Shown here: piece by piece, positions 59,919-64,000 of the stretch | Position numbering within the stretch: position 1 is the first letter of the stretch | Layout: every line of letters begins with the position of its first letter | Source of the DNA: Trinickia violacea | GTDB taxonomy: Bacteria; Pseudomonadota; Gammaproteobacteria; Burkholderiales; Burkholderiaceae | DNA length: 64,000 bases | Direction of reading: 5' to 3' | Assembly (NCBI RefSeq): GCF_005280735.1 | Contig: NZ_CP040078.1 | Span: 3,410,001 to 3,474,000, forward strand | Translations under genes and position numbers: made by a program | Notes under the pieces: model-generated | The model's database searches: none | What the model was told of the DNA's origin: nothing | Seen by the model: only the letters and a program-made list of their open reading frames with translations

Positions 59919-62584
59919 CAGGACAGCGGCGCGAGCGTCGACAGCATGGCGCGGGCGTCGTTGCGCGTGGCGGCGTCGTTCGACTCGATCACTTCGTTGA
60001 TCAGCGTGCGCGCACCCGCAATGTCGCCGAGCTCGATGTATTCGGCGGCGAGGTCGAGCTTGTTGCGGGCGATCTTCGCAAGCTCCTCCGGCGTGAACGT
60101 CGGCAGCGGCGACGTGGAGGCCGGCAGGTCCAGATCGAAGTTGAGATTCAGCGCACCGAAGCGCGCGGCGCCGAGGCCTGCCACCGACGCTGAGCCCGCG
60201 ATGCCGGCCTCGATCGCATCGGCCGCGTGCGGCGGCTCCGGGACGAACGGCGGCACGGCCTGCTGCTCGGTGATCTCGGGCGCGACGACGGGTTGCGTCG
60301 TCAGCGAAACAGGGGACGGCACGGCGATATCGTCATGCGAAGCGCGCAAGGGCTCGGCCGGCTCGGTTTCCAAACGCGGCGGGAGCGACAAATCCAGGCT
60401 GTTCAGCGCGGAAATCGCTTCGGACGGGAACGGCGGAGGCGGGGCGAACGCGTCGGTCAGCGCAGGCGGCACCTCGCCCGCATGCGTGTCCGGCTCGTCG
60501 TGCGGCCAGGTGAGTTCGGGGGCGGGCGAGGTCGCCGCCTCGCCGTGCGGCGCGGTTTCGCTCTCACGCGATTTGGCTGCCTCGACCTGCGCCGCCATCG
60601 CTTCGAGACGCGCCGCAATCGCATGGGTCCGCGACGCGGCATCGTTGGCGCGGGACTCGGCGTCGGCGGCATGCGGCGCGGCATCGGCTGTGGAGGGCGT
60701 GCTCTCCTCCGTCGCTGCAGGCGTGGGCTCTTCTGCCTGCGGCGCGGCTTGCGCGTCGTGGGGTATTTCTGCTTCGGCGTGGACGGTAGGCGGTACCGCC
60801 TCTTGTTCGCCGGGCGCGGCCTCTTCGGCTTGTGCGGTGGCCGACGGCGGCTCGATTTGCGCACCGTCTGCGCCAGCGTCCGCCTCCTTCGCCTCGGCCA
60901 AAGGCTCGCCAGCTTGCGCTGAATCGACCGCACCGGTTACCGGCTTCGCACCGCTTTCGCCGGTAACGCCCGACGCATCGGCTGCAGCCGCGCCATCGTG
61001 CGCGTCTGCCGGCGCCTTCTCCGGCACATCGACCGAAGCCATCCCGCCGCCACTCGATTCGAGCGGCGCAAGGTTCGCACCGGGCGCCGCGCCCGCCTCG
61101 GCATACAGGGGATTATGAGCATCCAGCTGACGCCCGAGCGACGCCACGTGGCGCCAATTGGGCCCGCGTCCACCGGACAAGTGCCAAACGCGCTGCGCGA
61201 CATCGGCGAAGCGAGCGACATCGCGCCGCTCGGCGTAAATGCCGACCAGGCCCATCAGCGCGCCCTTGCTGTTCGGGCTCTCCTTGAGGGTGGCGATGTA
61301 TTCGGCTTCGGCAGCCTCGTCGGATAACGTCGTCGCGGCGTCGTGGGATGCGTCGCGGCCTTGCTGCGAGATCGTGACATCGGTGCTCGCCTCGTCGGCG
61401 GCTTGCTCGGCGGCGGGCTTTTCGGCTGGCGCGGAATCGGTCGAATCGGCTGCCGCGCGCACGCGTTTCTCGATCCTCTCTTCTGCCGCTGCGGCCGCGG
61501 CCGCAGCTGCAGCTGCGCGCTTGCGGCTGCGCATGAACCAACCGACGATCAGAACGAGCAGCGCCGCGACAGCCGCCGACAGCGCGCCGATATTGATCTC
61601 CCAGCCGTTGAAGATCAGTTCGCCCCCTGCCACGTGCGGCGCAGCGACCTCTGCCGGGCGGCTGACCACTTCGGGAGTGACGGCGGCGGCGACAGCACCG
61701 GACGCGCCGCTCGCCGCCAACGTTTGCTGGCCAGTCGAAACGCTCGCACCGGCGGCAGGCGCGCGATGGCTCGCTTCCGGATGTGCCGGACCGAAGCCAT
61801 GCGCTTGCAGCGCCATCAGGACCCGATTCTTGAGCGCGAGCAACTGCTGAAGACTCGAGACATGCGGCTGCGCGGAGGACGCTGCCGGCGCCATCGCGAC
61901 AGCCGGCACCGACGCCCCGCTCTCGCTCGCCAACGTCTCGCCAGGCACGCTGGCCGATTGCTGGATCGCGCCGGTCCAACCGTGCTGGCCGGTCGCTCCA
62001 GCCGATGCGGGAACCGCCGCGCTCGCCGCGCCCGGATTCGACGCCGCCTGCGCGGTAGTGGTAGCCGAAGCCGAAGCGCCGCCCGTTTGCGCAGCGACGC
62101 TGCTCGCGGGCACAACGGCGCTCGCGGCGGCCGCCGTCGAAGCCGCCACGCCCGACGCCGCCCCGACAGCCTCCGCACCCGATGCAGCGACATTCCCCGT
62201 CGCATCGAGCGACGGCACGTTCAACACCGCTCCGACCCTCATGCGACTCGGATCGCCGCCCATGAACGCTTTCGGATTCGCGTCGAACAGCGCCTTCGCG
62301 GCACGCGCCAACACCGACCGGTCATGTGACTGCGTCACGTCGATCGCGACGTCGTTCAGCGACTGCCCCGCCTTGACCGTGTACTGCGTCCCGGAAAGCG
62401 GCACCGTCTCACTTGCGGCGGCCGGAGCGCTCGCCGCCGCACTGGCGGACGCAGCGGCATCAATCGTAGCGGCATTCGCTGCCGCGCCAAGCAGCGCGCA
62501 CGCGATCGCGACCGCAGTCGCTTTGCCGAACGCAAAACGAGCGGACTGGCGCACGAAATCATGCGAGATAAGTCGTACGATCAT
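59918..62584 (-). CDS. fimV: FimV/HubP-family polar peptidoglycan-binding protein
   Basis: An 888-aa bitopic protein. The signal sequence is at 10-38 (VAIACALLGAAANA). A LysM-like peptidoglycan-binding module is at about 65-130 (YTVKAGQSLNDVAIDVT, MRVGAVLNVPSL), followed by a long Ala/Ser-rich stretch. One transmembrane helix (GALSAAVAALLVLIVGWFM) lies near residue 350. The cytoplasmic part is very acidic and low-complexity, with a short TPR segment and the conserved FimV C-terminal domain (KLDLAAEYIELGDIAGARTLINEVI). FimV/HubP organise type IV pili and chromosome origins at the cell pole. Position between asd and truA is conserved in proteobacteria. The start at 62584 is chosen from the signal sequence. 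Confidence 0.92.
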   Translation of the reverse strand: MIVRLISHDFVRQSARFAFGKATAVAIACALLGAAANAATIDAAASASAAASAPAAASETVPLSGTQYTVKAGQSLNDVAIDVTQSHDRSVLARAAKALFDANPKAFMGGDPSRMRVGAVLNVPSLDATGNVAASGAEAVGAASGVAASTAAAASAVVPASSVAAQTGGASASATTTAQAASNPGAASAAVPASAGATGQHGWTGAIQQSASVPGETLASESGASVPAVAMAPAASSAQPHVSSLQQLLALKNRVLMALQAHGFGPAHPEASHRAPAAGASVSTGQQTLAASGASGAVAAAVTPEVVSRPAEVAAPHVAGGELIFNGWEINIGALSAAVAALLVLIVGWFMRSRKRAAAAAAAAAAAEERIEKRVRAAADSTDSAPAEKPAAEQAADEASTDVTISQQGRDASHDAATTLSDEAAEAEYIATLKESPNSKGALMGLVGIYAERRDVARFADVAQRVWHLSGGRGPNWRHVASLGRQLDAHNPLYAEAGAAPGANLAPLESSGGGMASVDVPEKAPADAHDGAAAADASGVTGESGAKPVTGAVDSAQAGEPLAEAKEADAGADGAQIEPPSATAQAEEAAPGEQEAVPPTVHAEAEIPHDAQAAPQAEEPTPAATEESTPSTADAAPHAADAESRANDAASRTHAIAARLEAMAAQVEAAKSRESETAPHGEAATSPAPELTWPHDEPDTHAGEVPPALTDAFAPPPPFPSEAISALNSLDLSLPPRLETEPAEPLRASHDDIAVPSPVSLTTQPVVAPEITEQQAVPPFVPEPPHAADAIEAGIAGSASVAGLGAARFGALNLNFDLDLPASTSPLPTFTPEELAKIARNKLDLAAEYIELGDIAGARTLINEVIESNDAATRNDARAMLSTLAPLS

Positions 62585-62651
62585 TGGGTCTTTCGGCGCG
62601 CTAAAGCGCGGCCCTGGGTGGCGTTTGGGAGAGGACAAGTTGGAGCCAAAT

Positions 62652-62710
62652 GAAAAAAGCGCCGCGGGACCCGCGACGCTTTTGGTTTTCTACGCGTCTT
62701 GAGCGCGTAG
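62652..62710 (-). terminator. Terminator region between asd and fimV
   Basis: Two hairpins follow the asd stop. CTACGCG / CGCGTAG lies at 62690-62710. A longer stem, AAGCGTCGCGGG / CCCGCGGCGCTT (one mismatch) at 62657-62681, runs into TTTTTT on the minus strand. The second is a good rho-independent terminator, so fimV probably has its own promoter. Confidence 0.8.
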
Positions 62711-62716
62711 TTTACT

Positions 62717-63838
62717 TTACTTGTCGAGCAGAATGCGAAGCATGCGGCGCAGCGGCTCGGCAGCGCCCCACAGCAGCTGATCGCCGACGGTGAACGCCGA
62801 CAGATATTCGCCGCCCATCGCAAGCTTGCGCGTGCGGCCGACCGGCACCGTCAGCGTGCCCGTCACGACGGCCGGCGACAGATCGCGCATCGACGCTTCA
62901 CGCGTGTTCGGCACGACCTTCACCCAATCGTTCGCCGACGCAAGGATGCTGTCGACTTCGTCGAGCGGCACGTCCTTCTTCAGCTTGATCGTGAGCGCCT
63001 GGGAGTGGCAGCGCATGGCGCCGATCCGCACGCACAGACCATCCACCGGCACGCAACCGGGCGTACCCATCGCCGGCTTGCCGAGGATCTTGTTCGCTTC
63101 GGCGCCGCCCTTCCATTCTTCCTTCGACATGCCGTTGCCGAGATCCTTGTCGATCCACGGAATCAGCGAGCCCGCGAGCGGCACGCCGAAGTTGTCGATC
63201 GGCATGGTGTCGCCGTTCATGGCGGCGAGCACTTTGCGGTCGATGTCGAGAATCGCCGACGACGGATCAGCCAGCTCCGGCTTCACCGCGCCGTGCAGCG
63301 TGCCCATCTGGGAGAGCAGTTCGCGCATGTTCTGCGCGCCCGCGCCCGATGCGGCCTGATACGTCATCGCCGTGATCCAGTCGACGAGGTTTTCGCGGAA
63401 CAGGCCACCCAGCGCCATCAACATCAGGCTGACCGTGCAATTGCCGCCGATGAAATTCTTCGTGCCCTTGACGAGCGCGTCCTTGATCACGTTCAGGTTC
63501 ACCGGATCGAGAACGATGACCGCATCGTCCTTCATGCGCAGCGACGAAGCGGCATCGATCCAGTAGCCGTTCCAGCCCGCCGCGCGCAGCTTCGGGAAGA
63601 CTTCGTTGGTGTAGTCGCCGCCCTGGCACGTGATGATGACGTCGCACTTCTTGAGGTCGTCGATGCTCGACGCGTCTTTGAGCTTGGTCTCGTTCTTCGC
63701 GAACGACGGCGCATTGCCGCCTGCGTTGCTGGTGCTGAAGAACACCGGTTCGATCAGATCGAAATCGCGTTCCTCTTGCATACGTTGCATCAGGACGCTG
63801 CCGACCATGCCGCGCCAACCTACGAGACCTACGTTCAT
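62717..63838 (-). CDS. asd: Aspartate-semialdehyde dehydrogenase
   Basis: The 373-aa NADP enzyme of the aspartate pathway supplies lysine, threonine, methionine and diaminopimelate. It begins MNVGLVGWRGMVGSVLMQRM (nucleotide-binding loop). The catalytic Cys lies in FIGGNCTVSLMLMALGG and the base His in RIGAMRCHSQALTIKL. The length and sequence match the Gram-negative form. The ATG at 63838 is standard; the frame upstream to 63910 is not supported. The 162 bases to the window edge hold no gene I can support. Confidence 0.97.
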   Translation of the reverse strand: MNVGLVGWRGMVGSVLMQRMQEERDFDLIEPVFFSTSNAGGNAPSFAKNETKLKDASSIDDLKKCDVIITCQGGDYTNEVFPKLRAAGWNGYWIDAASSLRMKDDAVIVLDPVNLNVIKDALVKGTKNFIGGNCTVSLMLMALGGLFRENLVDWITAMTYQAASGAGAQNMRELLSQMGTLHGAVKPELADPSSAILDIDRKVLAAMNGDTMPIDNFGVPLAGSLIPWIDKDLGNGMSKEEWKGGAEANKILGKPAMGTPGCVPVDGLCVRIGAMRCHSQALTIKLKKDVPLDEVDSILASANDWVKVVPNTREASMRDLSPAVVTGTLTVPVGRTRKLAMGGEYLSAFTVGDQLLWGAAEPLRRMLRILLDK

Positions 63839-64000
63839 GACTAACCCTTGGAGTGGACGCTTCCCCGCAACTTTGCCCGGCGTGACCGCGCGGGGAAGAC
63901 GAGCGGGCACGACGGACGATCAGCTTTTCGTGATCGTTTTACGGGTAATCGATTTAATGACGGTAATGGCGAATGCGCTCGCACGGGCCGTTTCGCCGTG

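Noticed and set aside
63920..64000. Open minus-strand frame of 26 codons ending at TGA 63920 at the window edge
   Set aside because: The leuB gene might be expected here, but the residues (ending KTITKS) do not resemble the LeuB C-terminus and the stretch is too short to support.

Overview
The window is high-GC DNA with dense, mostly tightly packed genes. Gene content and order point to a Burkholderia sensu lato chromosome (Burkholderia, Paraburkholderia, Trinickia or relative). The evidence is the asd-fimV-truA-trpF-trpB-methyltransferase-trpA-accD-folC-purF-metZ order, the polA/LOG/AMP nucleosidase/homoserine kinase group, a DUF3563 mini-gene and a close relative of the B. cepacia FAD-glucose dehydrogenase complex. 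The genus call rests on recognition, not on a search. I saw no rRNA, tRNA, CRISPR array, complete insertion sequence or prophage.

Layout. 0.1-3.2 kb: a dimethylarginine dimethylaminohydrolase, an Lrp-type regulator and a LysP-type basic amino acid permease. 3.2-11.2 kb: core genes polA, LOG-family nucleotide hydrolase, AMP nucleosidase, thrB, two envelope proteins and a DUF3563 mini-protein. 11.3-16.5 kb: a PHB-depolymerase-like esterase, a PAP2-type membrane phosphatase, modE, a CHAD-domain protein and a DUF3309 mini-protein. 16.5-21.1 kb: an accessory-looking patch with a tautomerase and divergent LysR regulator, an argP gene missing its 3' third, a GFA-family protein, a RES-Xre toxin-antitoxin pair and a metallophosphatase. 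21.3-25.6 kb: a three-gene FAD/cytochrome c sugar dehydrogenase operon and a two-gene mini-protein operon.

26.2-44.7 kb is a seven-gene operon for trehalose and alpha-glucan metabolism: glgE, treS fused to maltokinase, glgB, glgX, treZ, malQ and treY. Most neighbours overlap by a few bases. TreS, maltokinase, GlgE and GlgB can convert trehalose to branched alpha-glucan through maltose 1-phosphate. GlgX, TreY and TreZ can convert the glucan back to trehalose, and MalQ recycles short oligosaccharides. No ADP-glucose route gene (glgC, glgA) is present.

44.7-48.2 kb holds a CNNM/CBS membrane protein, a histidine-kinase-like protein with an eroded ATPase domain, an FKBP prolyl isomerase and an AraC regulator. 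From 63.8 kb leftwards on the minus strand comes a long housekeeping block: asd, a terminator, then fimV, truA, trpF, trpB, an orphan DNA methyltransferase, trpA, accD, folC, a SPOR protein, cvpA and purF, then a terminator and metZ. Small gaps and overlaps suggest much of fimV to purF is cotranscribed.

Most unusual signals: a promoter-operator motif shared by two mini-protein loci about 14 kb apart (the DUF3563 gene and an unrecognised 58-aa gene); a GlgE carrying an extra N-terminal GH13-like domain whose acid/base Glu is replaced by Ala; the argP truncation; the methyltransferase inside the trp genes; and a perfect 19-bp palindrome upstream of the PHB-depolymerase-like esterase. I did not find a large wholly novel multi-gene system.
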